Counted from the first letter of the stretch, positions 25,109 through 35,457 are shown. The stretch: 60,977 nucleotides of DNA from Flammeovirga pectinis (GCF_003970675.1 NZ_CP034564.1:1-60977), one strand, 5' to 3'. Notes: generated by a model from the letters alone, not told the origin. A program made the numbers and translations.

Positions 25109-26245
25109 ATGAATGCACAGGATATAGTAAAAAAACATAGTAAACTCATATTGTACAACGAAACAAAGGGTTTATCAGCAGTGGAACAGAAACTGTTTAT
25201 CTATTGTATTGCTAAAGCAGTAAGGGCAAATGATATAGATACGTTTCATTCTATTAGCATTCGTGAATTTACAGGAAAGAAAAACCCTAGTATATATGAC
25301 TATCGTAAAGCAAAGAAAGCTCTTTTTGCATTACAACAAATGAAGCCACTGTATGTTGAATTAGATGGTAAGTTTAAGTCTATAGTGATCTTTCCAACCC
25401 TTCAAGGGGATGCTAGGAGCATAGACAACGATAAAGACATAGACAAGATAGAATTAGCCTATAAGCTTAATGATGAGTTAAAACCGCTTATTATAGACCT
25501 TAAGGAAGCATATACAGAATACCTATATTCTACAGTGAGTAAGATGAAGTCTTCTTTTGCAATTAGACTTTATGAGATCCTTTTACAGCAAGCTAAGTTT
25601 AACAAGCCGTATTCTATTACAGTAGATAACCTTAAGATCAAATTTGGCATTCAAGATGTTAAAACTTATGCTACGTATTCTCAGTTTAAACGTGCAGTTA
25701 TAGAAAAATCTATAAATGAAATTAATGAGAAAACAGACATTAGTGGGTACTATGAAGAAGAGAAGCAAGGTAAAAAGGTGTATAAACTGACGTTCTTTTT
25801 TACGTTGGATAGTACACATAAAGATGAGGAAGCAGATATTTTAGCACTATCACCAGAAGAATCACTTGTTTATAATGTATTACCTGACGAAAAGACAAAA
25901 CAGACTTACTTAAAGCAAATAGGGAAACTACCTAAAACGTCAAGTAATACTAAAGATGTACAAACTGACGAAATAAAAACAAAGAAAGCTCCAACACAGC
26001 AAACTCTCTTTGATGAAAGTACACCGAGTGTATCACCAGAGTTTAAAGAGAAATTAGATAAACTGTCTATGAGGCTAGGGGAGATTGGTTTAGAGAAAAG
26101 TGTTATAAAAGTAGCTTTGAATAAATATACTGAGAACCCTCAATGGAAAATTTGGCCAGAAGTGAATAACGTAAGAATGGCTATTAAGGATGGTAAAGAT
26201 TTTCCTAATAAGCATACTTTGAAGAAAGTGATTAATGAGAGTTGA
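25109..26245 (+). CDS. repB: plasmid replication initiator, Rep_3 (RepB/RepE) superfamily
   Basis: Iteron-binding initiator of 378 residues. Two winged-helix domains are visible: WH1 in residues about 10-125 (LSAVEQKLFIYCIAKAV, FHSISIREFTG) and WH2 in about 140-250 (KMKSSFAIRLYEILLQQAKF, KFGIQDVKTYATYSQFKRAV, ISGYYEEEKQGKKVYKLTFF). A Lys/Thr-rich linker and a C-terminal helical extension follow. Iterons lie immediately upstream. It is divergent from parA across the origin region, defining the plasmid core. Confidence 0.92.
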   Translation: MNAQDIVKKHSKLILYNETKGLSAVEQKLFIYCIAKAVRANDIDTFHSISIREFTGKKNPSIYDYRKAKKALFALQQMKPLYVELDGKFKSIVIFPTLQGDARSIDNDKDIDKIELAYKLNDELKPLIIDLKEAYTEYLYSTVSKMKSSFAIRLYEILLQQAKFNKPYSITVDNLKIKFGIQDVKTYATYSQFKRAVIEKSINEINEKTDISGYYEEEKQGKKVYKLTFFFTLDSTHKDEEADILALSPEESLVYNVLPDEKTKQTYLKQIGKLPKTSSNTKDVQTDEIKTKKAPTQQTLFDESTPSVSPEFKEKLDKLSMRLGEIGLEKSVIKVALNKYTENPQWKIWPEVNNVRMAIKDGKDFPNKHTLKKVINES

Positions 26246-26257
26246 ATGATTCTAATT

Positions 26258-26297
26258 AAAAAAATAAACCCTTCCAACAAAGTTAGAGAGGGTTTAC
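26258..26297 (-). terminator. rho-independent terminator of the small secreted protein gene
   Basis: On the minus strand an 8-bp stem TAAACCCT/AGGGTTTA is followed by seven T residues. It lies between the convergent rep gene and the gene at 26365. Confidence 0.65.
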
Positions 26298-26364
26298 GCT
26301 TTAACGATTCATAAAGGGAAACTACCCCTTTTAATTTTATTATATACAAACTAAGACCATCGTC

Positions 26365-26658
26365 TTAGTTAAATGATATGCATCCATTTTTGATGGTAAT
26401 ATTATCCCCATCGTCTAAAGTTACTTTCCCGCAACTTGTATAAACTATGGCTTTGCTTCCTCCACCTTGAATAGTAAGGGAGCCAGACTGACTACCGCCA
26501 AAAGTAATTTTCTGCATACTTCCTCCAATATCTGTATCAAATGTATAAGAGCTAGAGTCATTGTTTTGATATCTTACAAATACTCCTGCATATGCATTTA
26601 TAGCAAAAGTTAAAACAAGAAGAAAAAGAGATACAGAAAATAGTTTAATAGTTTTCAT
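26365..26658 (-). CDS. small secreted protein
   Basis: Protein of 97 residues with a clear signal peptide (MKTIKLFSVSLFLLVLTFA, cleavage near AYA-GVF). The mature part has about 75 residues, rich in Gly/Ser and beta-prone, with two cysteines (TSCGKV, NGCISF) that could form one disulfide. Family not recognised. It has its own terminator. Confidence 0.6.
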   Translation of the reverse strand: MKTIKLFSVSLFLLVLTFAINAYAGVFVRYQNNDSSSYTFDTDIGGSMQKITFGGSQSGSLTIQGGGSKAIVYTSCGKVTLDDGDNITIKNGCISFN

Positions 26659-26793
26659 GAAATTTTAGTTAGCTAAAAGTAATACTGCATCCATTTTCTA
26701 TAGAATACAGCTTGATAAAAATAGTTAGAATCGTACTACCCAATAGTATAATTTTGGTTCGTCATCAAAATTAATAAATCGTTATTTTTTGAA

Positions 26794-27075
26794 TCAGAGA
26801 TAGTACAATTGATTCAATGACACAAGTATAATACATTGATTTTTAGCTTCAAACCACTGTATAATGTTAGGAGTATTTTTAGTAAAAAAAACTTCATCAA
26901 AGATTAAATTCTCTTGAAATTTCCCTCTCCATTTTTCTAAAATCCATCTGCAGAACAATCTGAGACTTGATTCTTTTAAAGGCTTTTTCCTACCCCACCT
27001 TTTTGATTTGCTATTGATATAACCATTTTTTATTAGCGAAAACTTGAAAAATACATACAATAAAATATGTATCAT
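26794..27075 (-). CDS. uncertain 93-residue ORF
   Basis: Basic, Trp/Lys-rich frame (KSKRWGRKKPLKESS, WILEKWRGKFQEN) with no recognised domain. It starts just inside a set of 16-bp tandem repeats. It may be a gene fragment; support is weak. Confidence 0.25.
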   Translation of the reverse strand: MIHILLYVFFKFSLIKNGYINSKSKRWGRKKPLKESSLRLFCRWILEKWRGKFQENLIFDEVFFTKNTPNIIQWFEAKNQCIILVSLNQLYYL

Positions 27076-27077
27076 AT

Positions 27078-27157
27078 CTTTTAATCCTTATTTCTTTTAA
27101 TCCTTATTTCCTTTAATCCTTATTTCTTTTAATCCTTATTTCCTTTAATCCTTTACT
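27078..27157. repeat. five 16-bp tandem repeats
   Basis: Units of CTTTTAATCCTTATTT follow each other with only C/T changes. They are followed by two longer units (TATGTAAATACTTATTTAGG type) at 27159-27216. They lie between the plasmid core and the hairpin-armed element. Confidence 0.8.
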
Positions 27158-27330
27158 TATGTAAATACTTATTTAGGGATACATTTATTTATGTAAATAT
27201 TTATTTAGGGATGTGATTGTTTATGTAATTATGTTTGATGTATAATAGTTACAACTAAATTTAATTAGTTAATTTTGAATTATTAAAATAATAATGTGAT
27301 ATACAACAATTAATAATCGAGATAAAATTA

Positions 27331-27605
27331 TTAATTATAGTCGTTTTATAAGTCTATCGACACGACTAAATTAATTATATTATAATATTAAGATGTGATT
27401 AAATTATAGTCGTTTTATAAGTCTATCGACACGACTAAATTAAATAGCAAGCTATGTTTATGTGGTAACAAAAACTCAATGAATTGAGATTTTCGTGTTA
27501 CCACATAAACCCGTTTCGTTTAATACTCACTGGCTTGTTCCTCTCGGAAGGTTGGGGACATTCGCAATTCTGCTCATTCATAAATGATTAGTTTAAGTTT
27601 AATCA
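27331..27605 (+). repeat. left arm of the hairpin-armed element
   Basis: Small hairpin repeats at 27331-27373 and 27400-27443 (TAGTCGT/ACGACTA stems). The large hairpin has arms GTTTATGTGGTAACA at 27456-27470 and TGTTACCACATAAAC at 27496-27510, with an inner CTCAAT/ATTGAG stem. The conserved block is 27511-27605. Confidence 0.85.
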
Positions 27606-27749
27606 TTTTAGAAATTAAAACTAGAGCATGAAAATCATTTTCAGGTCTATTTTTATTAGAATTCAAGATTAATAAAAATAGAATAGAGTAAAAGAGAGTA
27701 AGGTCTTTATGATAAATATGGTTTTCCTCCTTACAAAAATTGAGAGGTA

Positions 27750-29321
27750 TTAAATTTTGTATTCGTAGTGATCCATATCATTTGCTCTTAATTTAAAAAT
27801 TAGGTTAATTACGTTTTGAGGAATAACAGGTATTTTATACGACCACTCTATGTACTTCCATCCTAAATCTTTACATTTTTGTTTTTTTTCAAAATCATGA
27901 AGTATATTTTTCTGAAGTGAATCAGACGAGTATAGTCCATTAATATCTTTGTAATGTTGAATACCTTGATATTCGATAACAGTTTTTAATTTTAAAATAA
28001 CTATATCAAATCTCATCTCTTTTTTAGTTTCATCGAAATAAAAAAGTCTAGGTATATCTTTATCAAAATATGTTTGTTTAGAATATTCTTCTGGGAGGTA
28101 CTTTTTAATCAACTTGTATAATTGTTTTTCAGTTTTATTGTTATTTAACGAAGAAAAATCTCTCATATTAAGGCCACAATTTGGGTAATGATACTCTAAA
28201 AGGTTTTTCAAATGACTACCTTTCTTATTATGATACTCTAATATTGATCTTCCAAAATTATTTTGGATCATATGAATAGAAATAATAGCAAGATCTTTGT
28301 CAGGCTGTAACCCATAAATATCTAGTAACCAATTAAGGTAAACTTTTTGATTATCTTCATTTGACCACCAGTTAGCATTAACCTTTACAGATTTAAATTT
28401 AAAAAGGAAGAAATTATATTTTGGAAATAGTATTTTCACAAATTCAATAAGATCTTCATTAACCAATTTTCTAAAAAAATGGAAACACTTGCAATCTTTA
28501 ATTATTTGATAGCTTATTTGATAAAAATCTTCAGGTAATAACCATCCCATTTTTTGAGTGATTAATAATTTAGACTGATTTATCATTTCATCAATAGATA
28601 AAGGTGCTACAGAATTTTCTTCAAACCTTATCCTTAATTGATGGATGAATTCTTCAATATCATTATTACAGATTTCTTTAACATAGCATTTAACTCCCTT
28701 TATTGATAATACATTAGAGTAAGAGATCGTCTCAAACCCTTTGTAAAAAGTTTGTTTCGACAATTCAGAATAAACATTTTTCATAAAAGCATTTACATGA
28801 AATTTATTTATCCACCATTTATATTGATTTTTTGGAAACTTCCATACTTTCAAATTTTTAAATTCTTCTCTAAACAAAGACATAATTAAAAGGACAGGAG
28901 AACACCTATACTTCTTTAAAAGGCTAAAACCACCATAATATTCTTTTTTTGTACCTTTAAAATGAGTACCAATAATGAAACTTGTTTTTAGATATTTGTA
29001 TAAATTTTCCTCAACAAAATCTATTCTATTAAGTTGGAAGATGTATAAAATAAACCTCTTCTCATCCTCTATATTCTTAAATCTAATTTTATTATTAAGT
29101 TTATGGAAGTTCCAGAATTCAATATGATAATCAGGGAAAGAGTAGGTAATAGCCTTTGCAATTGATTGATTAAAGAATCTAGCAAAAATTGTTGAACATT
29201 TTTTAAAAATTTCTGCACCAGTAATACTTATAAGATTATTCTTATTTAATTTCTCTCCTTTTTCTTCTAGAATTTGTGTTGCAGCCTTTCTTATAGCAAT
29301 ATGATGAGATTCTAATTTCAT
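27750..29321 (-). CDS. large protein with C-terminal PD-(D/E)XK-like nuclease domain
   Basis: Protein of 523 residues. The C-terminal about 110 residues look like a Vsr/DUF559-type nuclease fold: KTEKQLYKLI, RFDIVILKLKTVIEYQGIQH with the D...E-x-Q core, HY after it, and KKQKCKDLGWKYIEW at the end. The N-terminal 400 residues hold imperfect helical repeats ending in FPDYHIEFWNF, FPKYNFFLFKF and YPNCGLNMRDF, probably DNA-binding units like those in some homing-type nucleases. It is divergent from an XRE controller gene. No methyltransferase is adjacent, so it is either an unusual restriction-type or a mobility nuclease. Confidence 0.62.
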   Translation of the reverse strand: MKLESHHIAIRKAATQILEEKGEKLNKNNLISITGAEIFKKCSTIFARFFNQSIAKAITYSFPDYHIEFWNFHKLNNKIRFKNIEDEKRFILYIFQLNRIDFVEENLYKYLKTSFIIGTHFKGTKKEYYGGFSLLKKYRCSPVLLIMSLFREEFKNLKVWKFPKNQYKWWINKFHVNAFMKNVYSELSKQTFYKGFETISYSNVLSIKGVKCYVKEICNNDIEEFIHQLRIRFEENSVAPLSIDEMINQSKLLITQKMGWLLPEDFYQISYQIIKDCKCFHFFRKLVNEDLIEFVKILFPKYNFFLFKFKSVKVNANWWSNEDNQKVYLNWLLDIYGLQPDKDLAIISIHMIQNNFGRSILEYHNKKGSHLKNLLEYHYPNCGLNMRDFSSLNNNKTEKQLYKLIKKYLPEEYSKQTYFDKDIPRLFYFDETKKEMRFDIVILKLKTVIEYQGIQHYKDINGLYSSDSLQKNILHDFEKKQKCKDLGWKYIEWSYKIPVIPQNVINLIFKLRANDMDHYEYKI

Positions 29322-29380
29322 AGTAATATTTCTGTTTTGTACTATATATGGGGTAATTTGAATTTACTAAAAAAATACAT

Positions 29381-29400
29381 TTGTACCAAATATGGTACGA
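29381..29400. promoter_or_regulatory. palindromic operator over the XRE start codon
   Basis: GTACC-AAATAT-GGTAC lies in the 70-bp divergent intergenic region, and its right arm contains the ATG of the XRE gene. Controller proteins of restriction systems bind such boxes. The start codon inside the box suggests a leaderless or autorepressed transcript. Confidence 0.55.
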
Positions 29401-29607
29401 AGCAATACTCAAATACTGATTAAGCAGATAAGGCTTGAAAAGAAAATGACTCAGCATCAACTTGCTGATTTCTGTGATTTACCTAGAAGTTATATTTCAA
29501 AACTGGAGGGAGGAACAACTCACCCTACTTTGGAAATGCTATTTAGAGTTTGTAAGGGTTTAGAGATTAAACCATCCTCTTTTGTTAAGAGGCTTGAAGA
29601 ATTTTAA
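29392..29607 (+). CDS. XRE-family controller protein
   Basis: Small HTH_3 protein of 71 residues (KKMTQHQLADFCDLPRSYIS, LEGGTTHPTLEMLFRVCKGL) of the size and shape of restriction-modification controller (C) proteins. It is transcribed divergently from the nuclease gene, with the operator in between. It probably times nuclease expression on entry into a new host; this is inferred from family and layout. Confidence 0.82.
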   Translation: MVRSNTQILIKQIRLEKKMTQHQLADFCDLPRSYISKLEGGTTHPTLEMLFRVCKGLEIKPSSFVKRLEEF

Positions 29608-29754
29608 GACATTTATTTTTATATACATCACAGGAAATAAAATGACTAAAAGGACGATATAAGTATCTGAAACATCACAACGATACTATACTCTATTTTT
29701 ATTGATGTAATTACAATAGATCTGAAAATATTTTTCTTGCTCTAGTTTTAATTT

Positions 29755-30032
29755 TTAAACTGATTAAGTTTAAACTAATTAATTACAAGTGAGCAGTATT
29801 GCGAATGTCCCCAACCTTCCGAGAGGAACAAGTAAGTGAGTTTAAAACGAAACGAGTTTATGTATATACACAAGAATCTCAATTTATTGAGTTATTGTAT
29901 ATACATAAACATAGCTTGCTATTTAATTTAGTCGTGTTGTTAGACACATAAAAGACTATAATTTAATCATCCTTTTATATTATAATATATTTAATTTAGT
30001 CATGTCGTTAGACTCATAAAATGACTTTAATT
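29755..30032 (-). repeat. right arm of the hairpin-armed element
   Basis: Mirror of the left arm. The conserved block is 29755-29855. The large hairpin has arms GTTTATGTATATACA at 29856-29870 and TGTATATACATAAAC at 29896-29910. Small hairpin repeats lie at about 29923-29965 and 29989-30032. Four adjacent stem positions differ from the left arm, and each change is matched on the partner strand. Confidence 0.85.
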
Positions 30033-30185
30033 GACAATTCCCATTTATGTTACTTATCGTTGCAAATCATACAATATTCAAAAAAATAGTAAATAATATT
30101 TAGTTCACCCGCGTGGTTCTGATTCACTTTTGGTGGAAAGCTTTTTTAACATTTTAGCAGATAAGATATTATTACTTTCGTTATT

Positions 30186-30871
30186 ATGATATCACTCTCT
30201 ACCTTTTCTAGTTTTGGTTCATTTGAATTTGATGGGTTCTCTGTCGATGAATCTAATATTGTAAAGAAAAGAATCATTCATTTAAAATCTATATCTCCTT
30301 CTGGAAAATGTCCTTGTTGTCATACAGAAAGTAATGCGAAACATAGCTATTATGTACGTAATCTCAAAGATTTATCCTGGTCAGATTCTAGTGTTGAAGT
30401 TTCCTTAAAAGTGAAAAAATTCTACTGTAAAAATATTCATTGTTCGAGGAAGATTTTTACTGAACGTTTTACTCAAGAAATACAACCTTATGCCCGTTCT
30501 ACAACTAGATTACAACATCAATTAATGGTTTTAGGACTTACAATAGGTGTACGAGCATTACAACGAATATCATCACATCTTCAATTAGAATATTCCACTT
30601 CACCTTTGTTGTGTTTTGCTCATTTGTTTCAAGTGAATGACACTAATGAACTCACTATTAATTGTTTAGGTATTGATGATTGGGCGTTTAAAAAACAAGT
30701 TTCCTATGGTACTATTTTAGTGGATTTGGAAACTAGACAACCCATAGCTTTACTTCCTGATAGAAAAGTAGAGACCGTAAGTAAGTGGTTATTAGCACAT
30801 CCTGAAATTAAAATAATTACCCGTGATGGGTCCAGTAGTTATGCATCAGCAGCAACAAAAGGAGCTCCTCA
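30186..30871 (+). pseudogene. ISL3 transposase, 5' half
   Basis: The first 228 codons, with the zinc-finger CPCCHTES and GIDDWAFKK regions, are followed by the transposon at SAATKGAP. The 3' half resumes at 35506. Confidence 0.92.
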
Positions 30872-30995
30872 CACCCACATTCAAGATAACCCACAAACCC
30901 GCCATAGCTCTATTTCACCCTTAAACTAACATTTAAAACAATCACCCACTGTTTAAAATATAAACAGTGGATAAAAAGTAAATATTGCATTATAA

Positions 30996-31787
30996 CTAGA
31001 AATCAATACTTGTGTAATCGTCATTATCTTTTTGAGACTTATACCTATCAATTTCCAATTGCAGGAATTTTTGGTATTGATTTCGCATAAAATCATAAAA
31101 ATATTGAATGTTATTTTCCTCTCTGGTTTTTTCAAGACTTTGGATATAATCTAACTTGTCTTCTTTAAAGACTACTGACATTGGAAACCCAAAAAGCTCC
31201 TGTAAATAGTTCATTATCAATCGAGAGGTTCTGCCATTTCCATCATAAAAAGGGTGAATACTTACCAATTCAAAATGGGTATAAAATGATAGGTTTATTT
31301 TATCATCATCTGATAATTTTTTCTCTAGTTGAGTATTAATCGTTGTGCAAAGTTTGTCAATAAGTCCTGGTACTTTCTGATAATTGACAAAATATCTTTG
31401 TCCTGCATATACACTCCCTTTTCTATATTCTCCTTTACTACTATCAATGGTACCTAAAACAGTATTGTATGAAGTCCCTGTTGAATGCATGATATGAGCA
31501 TTAATTTCTTGAATAAACTGAGCGTTAATTGTTCTCTTTTTTGACACTTCTTCCTTAATGAAAAGTAGCGCTTTATGGTGATCTGTTACCATTTGAGAAT
31601 GGATAAATGGTTTTCCTTTTGGTGTCAATCCTTCATTTAAAAGTAATGTAGCATCATCTAATGTTAAGGTTGAGCCTTCTATTTGGGTACTATGAGCTGT
31701 AATTGTGTAATTATTAAATTTCTCATAATCAATAATTTTAGCTATACCTATATTTTTATACTCTTGTATGGTTTCTAGTAAAGTCAT
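30996..31787 (-). CDS. Fic-domain protein (AMP-transferase type)
   Basis: Protein of 263 residues. The Fic core HPFYDGNGRTSR is complete, so transfer of AMP or another nucleotide to a target hydroxyl is expected. An N-terminal STQIEGS segment matches the (S/T)xxxE(G/N) inhibitory motif, marking an auto-inhibited Fic with the inhibitory helix in the same protein. It is the passenger of the Tn3-type transposon, between its left end and the resolvase, and ends close (4 nt) to the resolvase stop, so the two are co-transcribed. Confidence 0.9.
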   Translation of the reverse strand: MTLLETIQEYKNIGIAKIIDYEKFNNYTITAHSTQIEGSTLTLDDATLLLNEGLTPKGKPFIHSQMVTDHHKALLFIKEEVSKKRTINAQFIQEINAHIMHSTGTSYNTVLGTIDSSKGEYRKGSVYAGQRYFVNYQKVPGLIDKLCTTINTQLEKKLSDDDKINLSFYTHFELVSIHPFYDGNGRTSRLIMNYLQELFGFPMSVVFKEDKLDYIQSLEKTREENNIQYFYDFMRNQYQKFLQLEIDRYKSQKDNDDYTSIDF

Positions 31788-31790
31788 TTT

Positions 31791-32426
31791 CTAACTGTTT
31801 AAAACTTTTAGTGCGGCTTCTCTTAACTCTCCTTTTGGTCCAACATATCTATACAGTGATTGTCTGGAGATATTTAACTCTTTACAAAGTTCCGTAACTA
31901 TTGTTTTTGGATCTTTCATAGCAGCTTCTGCTAATCGAACTTGAGCCTTAGTGAGTTGAAATTTCCGACCTCCTATTAGTCCTCTTGCACGTGAAGCTTT
32001 TAAGCCTGCAACCGTTCTCTCTCTAATCAAATCTCGCTCAAATTCGGCAAGAGCTCCAAAAATACCAAAGATAAATTTTCCACTTGGTGTTGTTGTATCA
32101 ATATTTGCACCCTTTCCGGTGAGTACCTTAAACCCTATATTTTTCTCGTCTAGGTCTTCAACTGTTGAAATAAGATGTTTTAGATTTCTCCCTAAACGAT
32201 CCAATTTCCAAACGACAAGTGTATCTCTTGGTCTTAGTGCTTTTAAGCAAGCATTTAGGCCTTCTCTTTTGTCATTTTTCCCTGATGCAAAATCTTCATA
32301 AATATGTTCTTCATTTACACCTTCGCTTATCAAGGCATCACGTTGCAATTGCACGACCTGACTTCCATCGGCCTTAGAAACTCTTGCATAACCAATTTTT
32401 AATGATGTATTTTTTGAATCTGCCAT
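31791..32426 (-). CDS. tnpR: serine resolvase of the Tn3-type transposon
   Basis: Resolvase of 211 residues, start placed at MADSKNTSLKIGYARVS so the catalytic serine is near the N-terminus. Conserved WKLDRLGRNLKHL, AEFERDLIRERT and a C-terminal helix-turn-helix (TELCKELNISRQSLYRY) are present. It resolves cointegrates at the res site expected just upstream. It is divergent from tnpA, as in Tn3-group elements. Confidence 0.92.
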   Translation of the reverse strand: MADSKNTSLKIGYARVSKADGSQVVQLQRDALISEGVNEEHIYEDFASGKNDKREGLNACLKALRPRDTLVVWKLDRLGRNLKHLISTVEDLDEKNIGFKVLTGKGANIDTTTPSGKFIFGIFGALAEFERDLIRERTVAGLKASRARGLIGGRKFQLTKAQVRLAEAAMKDPKTIVTELCKELNISRQSLYRYVGPKGELREAALKVLNS

Positions 32427-32572
32427 ATTGTCTTTAGAACAATGTGTCTTACAAACCACCGTTTACGAGACACTATAAAATTGGTAGTAAATATAAGATA
32501 TTACTGTCACTTATTTTGTATTTTATACTATGTAATGTAAATAGTTTTATCGTTAAGAAAAATGACACTATT

Positions 32573-35457
32573 ATGATAATTAAACAACAAACTATCTATC
32601 CCCATTTTAAAAATTCATATTCCAAGGAAGAACTGAAACTATTTTTCCTGTTAGCGATGATGATAAAATATTTGCCTTACATAAAACAAGGAGGTATAAC
32701 CATCTTCTAAAACTCATTTTATTAAAAGTATTTGATTATCTAAACTACTTTCCTACCGATTTAAATGATATTCCTCAAGTTGTTATTGATTATTGTGTTC
32801 AGTCTATGGACAATAAAGAAAAAGATATTGTCGATAAGAAATTAATTTTCACAACCTCAACAAGGTCGTATGAACGGATAAGAGAACTTATAAGAAAAAA
32901 GAGAGGTAAATTTCTTTTCAATAAAGAGGCGGAAGTAGAAGTCCTTCAATATTTAGATGAAACCACCCCAACAATGAGTCATCCTTCAGACCTACTAAAT
33001 GCTTCAGTAGAAAAAATACTTGATTTAAATTTTACGTTCCCTTCTTTTGAAAGGCTGTCATTATTGGTTTTATCAAAAAGGAATGAATATCAAGAGAACG
33101 TTTATAATGCTGTTTACCGATCTATTTCAGCTCATAACTTTACACAATTAAATAGTTTATTAGTCGTACAAAATGAAAACTATAAATCTGAATTTACAAA
33201 GTTGAAAGAACCACCAAATAAACCCAATTTATCCAATATACATGAATGGATCGGACGATATAATAACCTATATGCCTTTCAAGAAGTATTCCTTTTTCTT
33301 AAAAATATTCCGTTCACAAAAATAAAACAATTCTATGCTGAAGCGGATGCTTTTGAGCTATCAGAAATACTAGATACCACGATTAAAAGACGTTATACAT
33401 TACTTATTTGTTTCTTGTACATCAAACAGATGCAAGTGAAAGATACATTGATTGAGATGTTTATTAAACGTGTAAATAAAAATATCACCAATGCAAAAAA
33501 TAAACTTGAAGAATACAAAAAAGAGCACAGAAGGAACGAGGAAAAAATGTTGCAACTACAAGAGCAGATTTTTACTATTTCAATAGAAACAAAGAACAAT
33601 CCGTCTTTACACCATCAAAAACTTCACGATCTATACCATAGGAATGGTGGTCTTGCTTATTTAAAGCAAAGAAATCAATTTCTTAACCAGTTTCATAACG
33701 ACAACTTTTACCCTTATCTACTCCAATCGCATAAATATTATGGTAAAGCGTTGAGAATGATAATTGATAAAGCTGAAATTTATTCCGTAAATGAGAATTT
33801 ATTGAATGATTGGAAAAAATTTAAACGTTTCAGGAACAAACGCACGAACACTATCGATGAAGATTTTGATTTATCTTACCTCACAAAGAAATGGTTGAAA
33901 GTAATTATTATATCTGAGGATAATGGTCAGATAAGTTATCATAAAAAGCACCTAGAAATCGCCTTGATGTATTATTTATCTGAAGGTTTACAATCCTTTG
34001 ATTATTTTGCAAAAGGGTCGTTAGAATACGCCAATACAGATGAGTACCTTGTCTCTGATGAAGAATTAACACATGAATTACCCATCATCATTCAAGATCT
34101 TCAATTACCTGAAAACGGTAAACAGATGGTGCTACATTTACAAAAAGAAATGAAAGATAAAATCTTTGATTTTGATCAACACTTTAAAAAAGAAACCTCT
34201 TCGTACTATAGAGATGACAAAGGATTTCATCTCAAAAAATCAAGTAAGAGAAAAAGAAATAAAGAGGTAGAAAAGATTCAGCTCATCATTAAGCAAAAAC
34301 TACAGAAACACAACCTATTAGATATGATGAATAGGGTAAATCATCATGTTTCCTTTACAGATAATTTTCAATTTATAACAGGTACATTATCCAAAACAAA
34401 AGATCCTATAAGTAACTATATTTATACTTTATTTGCCTATGGTGTAAATATTGGCCCGACCTATATGTCGTCACATTGCAGGCATAAAATTAGCCAAAGA
34501 ACATTATCAAGAATCAACAAACAACATATCAGCAATGAAAACCTACAAAAAGCGATGCGTACGCTAATAAATTTCACCCAATCATTTGACATTATCAAAA
34601 AATGGGGAAATCAAGCTACTGCTGTTGCTGATGGAACCCAAATTCCTTTGTTAGAAAATAATATGTTTGGAGAAAGACATATTAGATATGGTGGTTATGG
34701 AGGAATAGCCTATCATCATATCAGTGATACTTACATTGCCTTGTTCAGTAAATTTATAGTCTGCGGAATTTGGGAGGCCATTTATATTCTAGATGGCCTC
34801 ATACAAAATCAATCATCACTGGAGATAAAAAATATTCATGCTGATACACAAGGTCAAAATGAACCTGTTTTTGGACTTTCCTATTTATTAGGTATTGAAT
34901 TAATGCCCAGAATAAGAGATTGGAAACTCATAGAGGGATACTACCATGAAATGCTAAGGATTGTTATTTCAATAAAAAAGGGTAGAGTTATACCGTCATT
35001 AATTTTAAAGAAACTAGGTATTCATGGACGAAAAACAAAAATTTATAAAGCTTTTAGAGAATTAGGGCGGGTTCAAAGAACCTTGTTCTTAATAGATTTT
35101 ATTAGAAACAGTGCACTTAGGTCAAATATCACTAAATCAACAACAAAGATAGAGTCTTTTAATAGTTTCTGCGATTGGATCACTTTTGGTGGAGAACAAA
35201 TAAAATCAGGAGACCCTATCGAACAAGAAAAGAGAGTAAAGTACACAATATTATTAGCTAATATTATTATGGCTCATAATATCATTGATCTCACAAGGGT
35301 CATTAATGAATTAAAGGAAGATGGGTTAACCATCACAGATGAAATGATTGAAAGGTTAAATCCTTATATGAGGGAACATATTAGAATTTATGGTGAATTT
35401 GTATTAAATCAAGATAATATTCCGAATAAAAACATCGATAAAAAATTAATCATTTGA
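32573..35457 (+). pseudogene. tnpA: Tn3-family transposase with a frameshift in its N-terminal domain
   Basis: The long frame from 32806 (883 residues) has the DDE core: AVADGTQIPLLENN, NIHADTQGQNEPVFG and TTKIESFNSFCDW. Family members are near 960-1000 residues. Upstream, MIIKQQTIYPHFKNSYSKEE starts at 32573 in another frame. After a shift in the T5 run at 32642-32646 the sequence SDDDKIFALHKTRRYNHLLK continues in the main frame. One lost or gained T thus breaks the N-terminal DNA-binding domain. A shortened protein from 32806 may still be made. Sequencing error cannot be excluded. Confidence 0.85.

Larger units (their letters stand above)
27331..30032. mobile_element. self-contained element with complex inverted arms, nuclease and XRE controller
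   Basis: Two arms of about 275 bp (27331-27605 and 29755-30032) are inverted copies of each other. Each carries, from outside in, two small hairpin repeats, one large hairpin with a 15-25-15 layout, and a block of about 90 bp with a perfectly conserved core (CTCTCGGAAGGTTGGGGACA). Between them lie only a nuclease-like gene and a small divergent XRE gene. No transposase is present. The layout does not match an IS or transposon family known to me. Confidence 0.7.

Noticed and set aside
27750-29607. Complete restriction-modification system
   Set aside because: A nuclease-like gene and controller are present but no methyltransferase gene is found in the element or the window.
32642-32646. Programmed frameshift in the Tn3 transposase
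   Set aside because: The T5 run does not form a canonical slippery heptamer and no known Tn3 transposase uses one; mutation or read error is simpler.
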